Origin: Scolanthus callimorphus
Taxonomy: Eukaryota; Cnidaria; Anthozoa; Actiniaria; Edwardsiidae
Reading direction: 5' to 3'
DNA: 64,000 bases
Assembly (NCBI GenBank): GCA_033964015.1
Contig: CM066923.1
Coordinates: 23,069,086 to 23,133,085, forward strand
Below the pieces are notes generated by a model, which saw nothing but the letters and a program-made list of their open reading frames with translations, searched no databases and had not been told where the DNA came from. Position 1 is the first letter of the stretch, and every line of letters starts with the position of its first letter. Below, piece after piece: positions 1 through 12,700 of the stretch. A program made the translations under genes and the position numbers.

Positions 1-151
1 TGAAAATTGCGCTTATTTCATCAAACAACAGGTGAAAAGCATAAAATCACTTATTGTTACAAATAATTTTCTTTATTGAAGATATTGAGTACACAGTGAA
101 ATGAATTTTAGAATGGGCATTTACAGTAGTTGTTTTTATGTTCACCATCAG

Positions 152-287
152 GACAGGGAAGTCATCTGACTTTGAAGGAGAGAGCAGTTCAAGTGAGGAG
201 GATGAAGAAACTCCAACTCCTACCCCACAGAAGACGCCTCCAAGCCGAGGGAGGAAGAGAACTACCACTACTCCAAAAACTAACCCT
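152..287 (+). CDS. STAG: STAG exon 1 (first in window)
   Basis: Acidic N-terminal tail ([17 protein letters not shown], then [17 protein letters not shown]). Acceptor is caccatcag and donor is gtaagg; it begins with one base finishing a codon and ends in phase 0. The upstream exon with the start codon is outside the window. A second AG at 156 is a possible alternative acceptor. Confidence 0.85.
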
Positions 288-3200
288 GTAAGGCACTTCC
301 CTGAATTTCAGCTGTCCATTCAATGTGTGTTTCCAAAAAAATATCCACACCCCCATACGGACTGGTGTGAAATGACCCCCCTCCAAAAAAACAACAGTAT
401 TTATATGGAAAAGATCAGGTAAACTGACCCCCACCCCTCTGGAATTTCCAATCCCTTCTGTGTGTGTGTGTGTGTGGGGGGGGATAGGGATGGATATTTT
501 TTGGAAACACACAATATACTTCACTTTATTTGAGAGGAGACATCTGAATTCACCATGTGATTTTTGCATCTGTTACATAATATTATTGACCCAAAATCAG
601 TCAGTAGAATCTGATTGGTTGCTTCAGTTATGCCCTTTCTCAGTAAAACATGCAGGTGAACAATTCCATGACAATGCACTCTCCTCCAGAGCAAAGAATA
701 CCACCTGGAAAATGAGACAAAGTGACCAAATTTGACCCCCTTCCCTTTTTTTTCTGGAATGACTTAACCCATTTGTTTGCATCTTTTTTTATTTCTGTTT
801 TGTGTGAAGTAATTAATTATTGCAATAGGCAATATTCGTATTGAAACGGTCAGACTGGTATGAACACTCAAGTGAGGCTCATGTGGGGGATTCTTCTGTT
901 TCGTCTTTTCCGAGTGCACTGAGCTGGAAATAGTGAGACAAAAGAATCACCTGCATTAGCCTCACTTGAGTGTTCATCCCAGTCTGACCACTTGAATATG
1001 AATATTGCCTATTGAGAAAGCAATCTAAGTGGCTGCAGTCAAACCAATGACCTCTGTGACACTGGTATGGCAGAGGTCATGGGTTCAATTATTGTGAAGC
1101 GAGAAATCTTTTTTCAAGTCTTCACCTTTATAGAGAGATTACTCGCAGTAGATTGCTTTCTCAACTGCGATGCCACATTCATGAACTTCAGTTCAAACCA
1201 TTCGTGGCATCATTTCCGTTTTAGTTTGCCAAGAAGACCCCAGCCTCAAGTGGTGGTCGTGGAAGGAAGAGGAAGCGCAAAGGGGAGAGTGATGATGAGG
1301 ATGACCAGGGTTCTCTGTTTGATATTGTGAAGGCTGGCAAAGGAGCACTCCAGGTACATGTACTGCCATGTGTTTGAAGATAGACAAAACAGACTAACAG
1401 TGGTGACATCCTGTTGCCACCCAATAGGCTGTTTGCACTAGAGGTCATGTGACCTGTTCCCCCTCGAATTTAGCAGCTTCATGCAAGTGATGCTCAGAAA
1501 TGAAAAGAGCATATTTATTTCAATAAAAAACCCAAATTACAGCAAGCTACAATGCTTTTTAATAGGGTTTGAATGGCACGATTGCAAGCCTTGCTATGCC
1601 TGGTGATCAAGTCCAATAGACCTCGGCTTGCCTGTTTGTTTTGCCCATTTCAGATCACGTGGCATTCCCATGAGTATACTTTCTTTGTTTTTCTGCTACG
1701 CACCGAAGGATATATGAATGTGGAATCATTCCAAACAAAGAGAGAATATTCATGGGAATGACACGTGATCTGAAATGGGCAAAACATTACGCCCAAGCCG
1801 AGGAGGTCTATTTGCAGCTCAAGCTACAGAAGTTGATGCATAAAACTCTTGATACCAATAAAAGCACCCCTATCCACTTAATCACCAGTAGGGTATACTT
1901 TGCACATCCTAGGTTTAAGCTCATGATGTTAATCTCTATCTCATGATTAAACCTTTTGTTCCACAGGCTGTTGTTGATGACTGGATTGAGAGCTATAACA
2001 AGGATAAAGAAGCAGCCATGGTTGATATTGTGCAATTCTTTGTGCAATGCTGTGGATGCAAAGGTGAAGATTTCACTCTAAAATTGTATTAGTTAATTAG
2101 TGCATTTTTATCTACTTTCAAGACATTCATTTTGTAGGACTTGAAACCAGCTGGAGATGTGTAAGCTGTTGAGAACTGACAATATGTGTGAATCTACCAT
2201 ACACTTTCTAGACTAACTGGTAGTATGTTTCTGGTTGAAAAAAATATTTGACTGGCATTGTGCAAAACATGGTGACAACATGTCAAGTAAACATACGAGG
2301 ACTGTTGTGGCCTGTATGGCATGTTTCACATCCTTCTGCACCCAACATTATTTTCCATTTTCCTCACTCTCTCAGATGCCTGTACAATTTGAGAATTATT
2401 TGTCTCTTCAATTCTAGGTATTGTTACTAAAAGCATGCTTGAAGAGGATGAGAATGTAGATGCCGTTCGTCAACTCACAGAACAATTTGATGAGGTAAGT
2501 TGCTTGCTGATCATGGCAAGTAGGGCTGGTGAATGGTAAATGCAAGATTTTCTGAGACAGCGAGATGAAGCCTAAAAAAATCGAGATCGAGACAATATAA
2601 ATATTGCTTCTCATACATTCTTTGTATTTTGCATTAATTTGTTTGTGAGAAGAGCTCTCTAAAAATCCGAGATTCGAGATTCACTAAGAATTTTGCGAGA
2701 TTCTGTAATTTCCGAATGACCATTCGCCACCCCTGCAAGTGCCACAACTGTGTTTTGCCAAAAGAGGATGAGCCATCTTTTTGAAGTATAGACTCCAGAA
2801 ATGTACTGCTTATATATTTACCAGTATTTTAGTAATATCCAGTATTATTATTCAGCACATCGATGCACTGCCCAAATATGGTCATTGGAATGCCAATAGC
2901 TGTCTTCTGTACATGACAGCTATCCTGCGATATCCGTCTCTGAGGAAAATATGATGTTTTGAGCTCGTAAATAATACACAAAAGTCATTTTTTTTTTTTT
3001 TTTTTTTGTGCTATCGATGTGCTGAATAATAAAACCATTATCCTGCTCGATTTTGCAGAATATGGTCTGATTTTAGCCAACTCGGGACTTCGTCCCTCGT
3101 CGGCTAAGTATCAGACAATATTCTGCGCAATCTCGCAGGATAATGGTTAAATATCCTGCTCCTGGGAAACCTTGAAAGTTCTTGAATTTCTAACTCTCCT

Positions 3201-6200
3201 GCAGAACTCCTGGAATGCAGAATGGAATATTGTCAAAGAGAATTGAAAAGATTGTTTCATAGTTTCTGTTATCCATGCAAAACCTATGTATTCCATCATC
3301 ATTTGTAACGGGCAGTACAAGATATATTACTTTCAGTTTACTTGTATGACGATTTTTGTTGTAGGAAACACATGAATACCCTCTAATTATGACTGGACAA
3401 GTCCACAAGAAGTTCAAGGTAATAATGAAGAATAAGAGTATACCAGGCCGAATATATGACCGAGGTTTTCTCTACTACGCTCGTAGCACCGTAGTAGCGT
3501 AGTGGCATATCTTACATACCTTGCATTCTTTAAAGTAGTGATAACGTAGAAATATATAGAAAAAAAACAAGTTAAGTTCAAAGCATAAGTATCTCGATCT
3601 CTGAAAACTGTGATGATACATTTCAAGCAAACTGCACCGTATTACCGTAGTAGTGGAGTGGAGAGTGGGAATAAAATATATTTCAAGCAAACTGCACCGT
3701 ATTACCGTAGTAGCGTAGTGAAGAGTGGGAATGAAATATAGTTTCAGCAAACTGCACCGTATTACCGTAGTGGAGAGTGGGAATTAAATATATTCCCAGC
3801 AAACTGCACCGTATTACCGTAGTAGCGTAGTGGAGAGTGGGAATGAAATATATTTCAAGCAAACTGCAACGTATTACCGTAGTAGCGTAGTGGAGAGTGG
3901 GAATTAAGTAAATTTCAAGCGAACTGCACCGTATTACCGTAGTAGCGTAGTGGAGAGTGGGAATGAAATACATTTCAAGCAAACTGCACCGTATTACCGT
4001 AGTAGCGTAGTGGAGAGTGGGAATGAAATATATTTCAAGCAAACTGCACCGTATTACCGTAGTAGCGTAGTGGAGAGTGGGAATGAAATATATTCCCAGC
4101 AAACTGCACCGTATTACCGTAGTAGCGTAGTGGAGAGTGGGAATGAAATATATTCCCAGCAAACTGCACCGTATTACCGTAGTAGCGTAGTGGAGAGTGG
4201 GAATGAAATCTATTCCCAGCAAACTGCACCGTATTACCGTAGTAGCGTAGTGGAGAGTGGGAATGAAATATATTTCAAGCAAACTGCACCGTATTACCGT
4301 AGTAGCGTAGTGGAGAGTGGGAATTAAATATATTTCAAGCAAACTGCACCGTATTACCGTAGTAGCATAGTGGAGAGTGGGAATGAAATATATTCCCAGC
4401 AAACTGCACCGTATTACCGTAGTAGCGTAGTGGAGAGTGGGAATGAAATATATTTTAAGCAAACTGCACCGTATTACCGTAGTAGCGTAGTGGAGAGTGG
4501 GAATAAAATATATTTCAAGCAAACTGCACCGTATTACCGTAGTAGCGTAGTGGAGAGTGGGAATAAAATATATTTCCAGCAAACTGCACCGTATTACCGT
4601 AGTAGCGTAGTGGAGAGTGGGAATGAAATATATTTCAAGCAAACTGCACCGTATTACCGTAGTAGCGTAGTGGAGAGTGGGAATGAAATATATTTCAAGC
4701 AAACTGCACCGTATTACCGTAGTAGCGTATTAGCCAGTTCTCACTACGAATCATTGCTTTGTTTTAAAATAAATTCCGGAAGTGCTTTAGCGGTGTACTC
4801 AAGTGTTACGAGACCAGTTCTTACTGAATGCGTAGCCCATTTCAGATGACTTTTGTCAGTAATTTGCACTTACTTTTTTATCACTCCTATTACACATAGG
4901 CTTTATTCAGAATTGATGTAACCACTTTGAAATTGAATTGAACTGGTTGTGTTCATGTAAGAGCGAAACTATGACCGTCTCAGGACCGTCCAAACAGTGC
5001 TTTAACGGCACACAAAAGGACCAGCAGCTTTAGTGAGTAGTCAAAATACCGCTGTCAGAGTCCTGAATGCGGCACTGCAAGTTGTAACATTAAGAGTTTT
5101 ACAGAAAACGACTCCTAGAATTATAGGGGTTGGCAGTTTTAATTCTTGAATGGAAAGTTCTTCTGCTCGCCATCGATGCCCCGTAATTTACATAATGGCT
5201 ACCATCAAACTTGATACTCAATCTAGCGCGGGTAGAACGTGCAATCTGGAAACTTTAAGAAGCAGTATGCAGCCATCAAATAGCCGAATATACGTCAAAG
5301 AAAATAAAGTGCAAGGAAGTACCGTCACATATAACAAGAGAGGCAGTTCACTTACTTGGAGGCTCGTTGCCCAACGGTATTCTTGTGAATCTTCACCACG
5401 TAGCCGCTTAATCGGTTGTGTTCTCCTTCTATCTTTACAAAGTATTCAATCTCAAACCAAAAGTCACTTATAGATTTGTAAACTCCTGGCCTTATGGTCA
5501 TGAGACCATCCTCATTTGCCTGAAAGCTGAGGGATTTGCAGGGACTGCTGAGCAAAGACATTATTGGCTTGTAGCAGAGCAACTCTAGCCAATTTCCGGT
5601 CGGAGCGCGTTGGTTTCAGATACATTATGCGCTATATGGGAGGTACCATTAGTCCCTCCCTTATTTAAAACACAAGAAGACTGACAATATGCTACACGTA
5701 CGTCACGGCCAACGAGACATACAAGCCTTTTCACCAACCACTAAGGATAAATACTAAATTTTGGTGTTTAATTATTTATGTACCTTGATATAATTACTTC
5801 TTTGCATGCGCTCTATAGCGAGGATACATACGAATAACATGAATTCTGAAAATAGACGCTGTCAATAAACAGAATACCAGCGTTTCGGCAGTTTGCTGAA
5901 ACTATATTTCATTCCCACTCTCCACTACGCTACTACGGTAATACGGTGCAGTTTGCTGAAACTATATTTCATTCCCACTCTCCACTACGCTACTACGGTG
6001 ATACGGTGCAGTTTGCTGTAACTATATTTCATTCCCACTCTCCACTACGCTACTACGGTAATACGGTGCAGTTTGCTGTAACTATATTTCATTCCCACTC
6101 TCTACTACGCTACTACGGTAATACGGTGCAGTTTGCTTGAAATATATTTCATTCCCACTCTCCACTACGCTACTACGGGAATACGGTGCAGTTTGCTTGA

Positions 6201-9200
6201 AATATATTTCATTCCCACTCTCCACTACGCTACTACGGTAATACGGTGCAGTTTGCTTGAAATATATTTCATTCCCACTCTCCACTACGCTACTACGGTA
6301 ATACGGTGCAGTTTGCTTGAAATATATTTCATTCCCACTCTCCACTACGCTACTACGGTAATACTGTGCAGTTTGCTTGAAATATATTTCATTCCCACTC
6401 TCCACTACGCTACTACGGTAATACGGTGCAGTTTGCTTGAAATGTATTTCATTCCCACTCTCCACTACGCTACTACGGCAATACGGTGCAGTTTGCTTGA
6501 AATATACTTAATTCCCACTCTCCACTACGCTACTACGGTAATACGGTGCAGTTTGCTTGAAATATATTTCATTCCCACTCTCCACTACGCTACTACGGTA
6601 ATACGGTGCAGTTTGCTGGAAATATATTTGATTCCCACTCTCCACTACGCTACTACGGTAATACGGTGCAGTTTGCTGGAAATATATTTCATTCCCACTC
6701 TTCACTACGCTACTACGGTAATACGGTGCAGTTTGCTTGAAATATATTTCATTCCCACTCTCCACTACGCTACTACGGTAATACTGTGCAGTTTGCTTGA
6801 AATGTATTTCATTCCCACTCTCCACTACGCTACTACGGTAATACGGTGCAGTTTGCTTGAAATATACTTAATTCCCACTCTCCACTACGCTACTACGGTA
6901 ATACGGTGCAGTTTGCTTGAAATATATTTCATTCCCACTCTCCACTACGCTACTACGGTTCAGTTTGCTGGAAATATATTTCATTTCCACTCTCCACTAC
7001 GCTACTACGGTAATACGGTGCAGTTTGCTGGAAATATATTTTATTCCCACTCTCCACAACGCTACTACGGTAATACGGTGCAGTTTGCTGGAAATATATT
7101 TCATTCCCACTCTCCACTACGCTACTACGGTAATACGGTTCAGTTTGCTTGAAATATATTTAATTCCCACTCTCCACTACGCTACTACGGTAATACGTTG
7201 CAGTTTGCTTGAAATGTATTTCATTCCCACTCTCAAACTACGCTACTACGGTAATACGGTGCAGTTTGCTGGAAATATATTTCATTCCCACACTCCACTA
7301 CACTACTACGGTGCAGTTTGCTGGGAATATATTTAATTCATCACAGTTTTCCGAGATCGAGATACTCATGCTTCGATCTTTACTTGTTATTTCTACCTTA
7401 TCACAAGCGATGAAAGAATGCAAGGTATGTAAGATATGCCACTACGCTACTACGGTGCTACGAGCGTAGTAGAGAAAACCTCGGTCATATATCGTGCCCC
7501 TTAATAAGAGGACTATGCTTTTATTGATGCCATTTTTTGATAGGCCATGGGGCATACATTGATTTCAAGGTCCTGAATTCTGTAGGACCAGTCTTTGTCT
7601 GGGGCTCCCTGGAACAGGTGCCCACATATTTTGATGGCAGTGGCTGGCTGTTTTGCAGGCTTGCAATGAAATAAAGATTATCAATATTATATGGTCCCTG
7701 CAAAGCTAAGGGACCTTATACAGTATGTTGTCAAATGTCTGTTCTGAAGAGTGTAAGGACTGGTATGGGAATTCTGAACTTCTTTTGCATTTTTGTATAA
7801 GTACAGTATAAAATGCTATATAAGGGGCCTTTTCGCTAGATGCATCGACATCTGCTGAATTTGTTTTGCATTCTTGTTCTTTCAGACTAATTTTGTTGCC
7901 TTTGTGCACAAGCTGATAGTACAGTGTCAGCATTCTATAATCTATGATGAGTATATGTTAGATACATTGGTCTCCTGGCTCATCAGGTTGTCTGACTCTC
8001 AAGTCAGGGCATTCAGACACACCAGTTCACTTGCAGGTACCATATGCCAAAAATATCCACATGTACCAATTAAGTTGCTAGAATGTTCAGTGATATTGAT
8101 AAGTTCTGCATGTATTTCTTGAGGTTTGAGCAATTTAACAGCATACCTGTGCCTTGTATATTATGTGATCCCATAATCAAAGTTCATGTCGCTCACTTCT
8201 CTGTGCCAGGTACAAGTTGTCCACATAATCAGATGTCAGCTTCAAAACAATAACTGATTGTGCTACCGATATGAAATATGATCCAGCCAAAACTTGGCTG
8301 GTTGCTAAGCCAAGTTCGGGTGTGAACTGCTCACCCAAGCAGTCCAGAAACCACAAATGTGACTAGAGTGGCACTAAATGTTATGGAATTGTGTGACTCA
8401 GAGACAAACCAAATTATAGCCTGCTAGCAGGCATTGGTTGTCCTTTTTTATACCTTTTTATGGCGAGAATCACACAAGAATTCCGATGCGGGCGCCATGT
8501 TGGATGGGTCAAAATTTGGTCTGGGGCGAGTGACCTATCTCTCCTGCCCCCACTTCCCCACCCCTTGTTTTGTCACTCGCCCCAGACCGAATTTTTCAGG
8601 CTAACCAAATAAATATAATGCTTTGAGAAGAAGCAGGCATGCAAATGGTGTGGCGGCAAAGCATGGGGTGCTCCTACCCCTAGTGAAGTCTAAAGGGCGG
8701 TTTACACTTGCGATTTTTGTTGCATTTGTCGCGGCGATTTTTGTCGCGCGAGTTGCAACTCAAACTCTCTAGTGTTAACGAGATGCAAATCCGGTGCGAT
8801 TTGTGTGCTCTCTTTTCTTCAAATCGCATGAAGTTGGAAAGAGTTTCGAACATGTTTGAAATCTCCGCGACATCGCGCTACAAAAATCGCGGCAGATCGC
8901 GCCAAGTTGCACCTAGTTTACATGAGTGATTTTGAGCTGACGCGTACGTGGGAGAAAATTCGCCGCGACACGCGACAAAAATTGTAGCCTGCGAGCCGGC
9001 TCTCCAGTGGTTTTTCCAGAGAAGAATTCGTTAGGGCGCGCGCGGGGTTCCTGTGGCGTCGGGATTCCTGTGTGACACAGGAATCCCGCGCGCCAAAACA
9101 ATCGAATATCCGAAAAAACCCACTGGAGAGCCGGCTAGCAGGCTACAAAAATTGCAGCAAAAATTGCTAGTGTAAACAGGCCTTAACTTAGTTTTCCTTC

Positions 9201-9706
9201 CTATAGGAATGAAACTGGTATCTGCCCTAATACACATCGCGAAGAATGTCCATGTAGAACTAGATAACACACAGGTAAAATACTTTTAACACTTCCTGTC
9301 TTCTTCAATCTGTCCAATCTGTCTTTTTCATTGTCTTGACTAAAGCATTTTACCTGTTTGCCTTATATAGCGGCAGTTAGATAGTGAAACACACAAGGCC
9401 TCTTCCAAGAAGGCAGTTGAGAAGATAGAGATGCTTCAGACAAGGCGACAAGAGGTAATATGAAACCCTGGTCCTATTTCCAGATAGCAGAGTAACAACT
9501 ACTGTAATAAAAAAAAAACGTATGTGCGACCGACTCCCCAAACTCGCAGCTCGTAAGCTGAATTACGCTGGGTCTCAACGGCGCCACTGGCAGCCAAGCG
9601 GTCATAAGCACAGACACTGAGGGTGGTCACTGCCAGAGGGTTTATTACGTCCCCAGTGGTTCTTTAACGTCCCCCCTGGAACTGGGTAGGGTAGAAAGGC
9701 GAGACG

Positions 9707-9738
<32 letters not shown>

Positions 9739-12700
9739 TGAAACACAGTAGAACAAAGTTCAACTCACAATATGAACCAGTTTCCACCGAGACCCGAACA
9801 GAAAGAAAATTTCCTCTGTCCCGGCCAGGAGTCGAACCCGGATCACAGCGGTGAGAGACCCAACGCCGTAACGCTGGACCAACCATGCTCAAATTGTACT
9901 GAAAGTTTATGCCATTTGGCAGGCAGTACCATAACCAATATGAAGGTTCCCACTGCAGTAGACCAGGGTTGCTTCTCAGCAACGTTCATGCTTGTTCTCT
10001 TAGCGTCTTTATATTGATTCCTATCAGCTGAGGCAGAACATCAGTGATCTAGAAGAGATGATGAATTTTATATTCCAAGGCATGTTTGTACACAGATACA
10101 GGTAAGTCCAAAAATTCTGTACTGGTACTGTCAATGGAAGATTGATTTTTGCATCTTATATAATGTGTTCACCTCTGTCAAGTAAATATTCAGAACTCAA
10201 CAACTTTTAACCTCGGATGCAATTTGTATAAATGTCGCCACAGTAGATATTATTAGAGGCAAACAACACATTGGCACTTACATGTATGATGTTTTGCAGG
10301 GGGTGCAAATGGAGAGAAATTTACATGTTTCAGCCCTAGTGTGTGCTGTATTATATTTGTGTGATCAGTAGTGTCACCATTCTGTGTACAACTACATTGT
10401 CACTCAAATCCATTCGCTCATCTAACCTTCATTCAATATATTTAGTTCAATGTATGGCCCAGATGGTGAATAGTGTAAAAATGCTTTCAGGGACTCAAGA
10501 CCAGAAATAAGAGCAATTTGTATTGCTGAGGTTGGTCATTGGATGAAGGAGTACAGGTAAGGTATAGTAGTAATGCTTAGTCAGTTCCATGGCTCCCCTA
10601 GGAAAGGAGGAGGCGGGGGTGGGGGTAGCCTGCGAAAGCCGACACCACTTGGCACTCGTAGAAAGAGACTCTCGCAAAGAGGCGTCTCCGCGCTCAAGCC
10701 AAACATTCCATACTGATGACGTATTCTGACCCAGATCTGGTCAGAAGAATTACGTGGCCATTTTAACTTTGTTGCATCTTTTTTCGTCTTATTTGAATAC
10801 CTTACTATAGAATGCTTTGTATGCTCTAAAAATTAAATATCAAACAGTCAAACTGGCTGCGTAATACTTCTGACCAGATCTGGGTCAAAATACGTCATCA
10901 GTATGGAATGTTTGGCTTGAGCGCACAGACGCCTCTTTGCACGATTCTCTTTCGACGAGCGCTAAGTGGTGTCGGCTTTCGCAGGCAAGGGTGGGGGGCA
11001 TTCCTTTTTTTCTCCAGATTTAGAGGACTTGAAAATACTAGGAAAATACTACTTGTATGCATATGTATGTTCTATAGTCCTGAGTCCTGTTCTTTTTTGT
11101 TAATTGCATTTCAGTACACTCTTCCTGACTGACAGATATCTGAAATACATTGTGTGGAACTTACATGACAAGGTAATTCCCCGCAGTGACAGAATAAACA
11201 ACATACACGCTTTCTTGTTTGGCCTAGAGAGAAGTTTTATTTGCATTGAGAGACTTAAAATACATTAGTTTACAGTTGACACGGTTTCCATTGTTATTCG
11301 TAGGGAATTAACTCGGATAATGGCTCTCAACAAACTAAAAGTCGGGGAGGGATTTGAATTCTCCAGGGAAAGGTTGGGGTTGATCAATAGAATTGAATTG
11401 AATTTCTAGGTAAATATATTGCTCATTATGGATTAATAGGTAAGTATATGGCTCATTATGGATTAATAGGTAAATATCTAGTTATTTACCTATGAATCCA
11501 TAATAAGCCATATACTTACCTGTAAATCAATAATGTGTGGTTCCAGAAAATATCCCCCCCCGGAAGAGTGTTGAAAAGTGACCCCCCACCTCTCTGGAAT
11601 TCCCGAAGAAAAATACAGTATTTGTATGGAAAATATATCCTTTCCTATTATCCTTCCTATGGATAATTTCTGGAACCACACAATAAGCCATTTTTACCAA
11701 GACTTCAAGGGGCACTGTCACGTTTGTTTCATCAAAACTATTTTAAAATAAGACAACATGTTCTACAGAAACAACTCCGAACCTATATTCTGTTTCAAAT
11801 TAGTCTTAAAAAGAAAAAGAAACTTGTTCAGCCTGTTCGAAAATCAAAAATGCCAATTAGCAATCCAATTCCATCCGCTCGATTATACACGAAAATACTC
11901 CAAATTTGTATTGATCTAGCAGCTGAAAGGTTAGGTATAAAACGTAGACCATTATTTTGTTGATTTGTAGGGAGTTTGACTGCATTTAAGCTACTTAAAA
12001 TGACCCCAAGTTAGACCAAATCCATGATAGACCATGACAGTTGCCCCTTTCACAATGACTAATTCAATTATCAACCCAAACATTTAACTAGTGAATTCAA
12101 ATCCATACACTTACCCCGAGAAAAAAAACATCCAATAATCTCAGTTTATGCATCTATGCTGACTGTCTGTCTATAACCAATATTTGCTTCTGAATATCCT
12201 TTATGCGAATCCCGTTGAACGCCACAAAACACGATTTCCGAGAACGCCTTCACTTGAACCATATTGAGAAGCGTTTGTCCAGTCTACTTGCTTGGTCTCA
12301 TTGCCCATAGAGTGTGTTTAAGACGTAAACCTGAAAATACAGATAAAATCATGCCCAAGTTAATTGCATATCTAATCGTAGAGAGCAACCAACGAGCGCA
12401 AAATACCTGAAACTTGCCTTCAGTTTCTCCATCTTGAATCAGTTCCATCCGTTTTGCTAGACAGAACGTTATGCAAATTGAGCTGTAGAAGCTGTAAGCT
12501 GTCAGGGCGTGGTACAAATGAAAATAACCAGTAAGGACGTAGTTGCTTTTGTCTCTATTATTTTCGTTCTACAAAGGAGTTCTTTTGTCTGTAGTCTCGT
12601 TCTTTGTGTTGAGGTAGGGTATTGTTGTATTATCCAACCAGAGAGGAGCTTTACGCAGCTACGTACCGACCAAAATAACAGCGCTTATGAGTTGCGCTTT

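Larger units (their letters stand above)
3439..7502. mobile_element. Foldback-like DNA element with 60-bp subterminal arrays
   Basis: Arms are inverted copies. Each end has a hAT-like terminus (right end inverse AGGGGCACGATATATGACC; left end degenerate CAGGCCGAATATATGACC), then about 90 bases of shared sequence, then a 60-bp tandem array: about 19 units at 3610-4731 and 24 at 5888-7335. The unique centre is 4735-5885. An 8-bp direct repeat AATAAGAG flanks it at 3431-3438 and 7503-7510, though on the left it sits 5 bases off the terminus. It starts about 20 bases after the exon-5 donor. No transposase was seen. Confidence 0.75.

Noticed and set aside
3683..4702. 339-residue minus-strand open frame (and its twin at 6133-7152)
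   Set aside because: They are translations of the 60-bp repeat, whose length is divisible by three. Several frames on both strands stay open equally, and there is no start or splice context.
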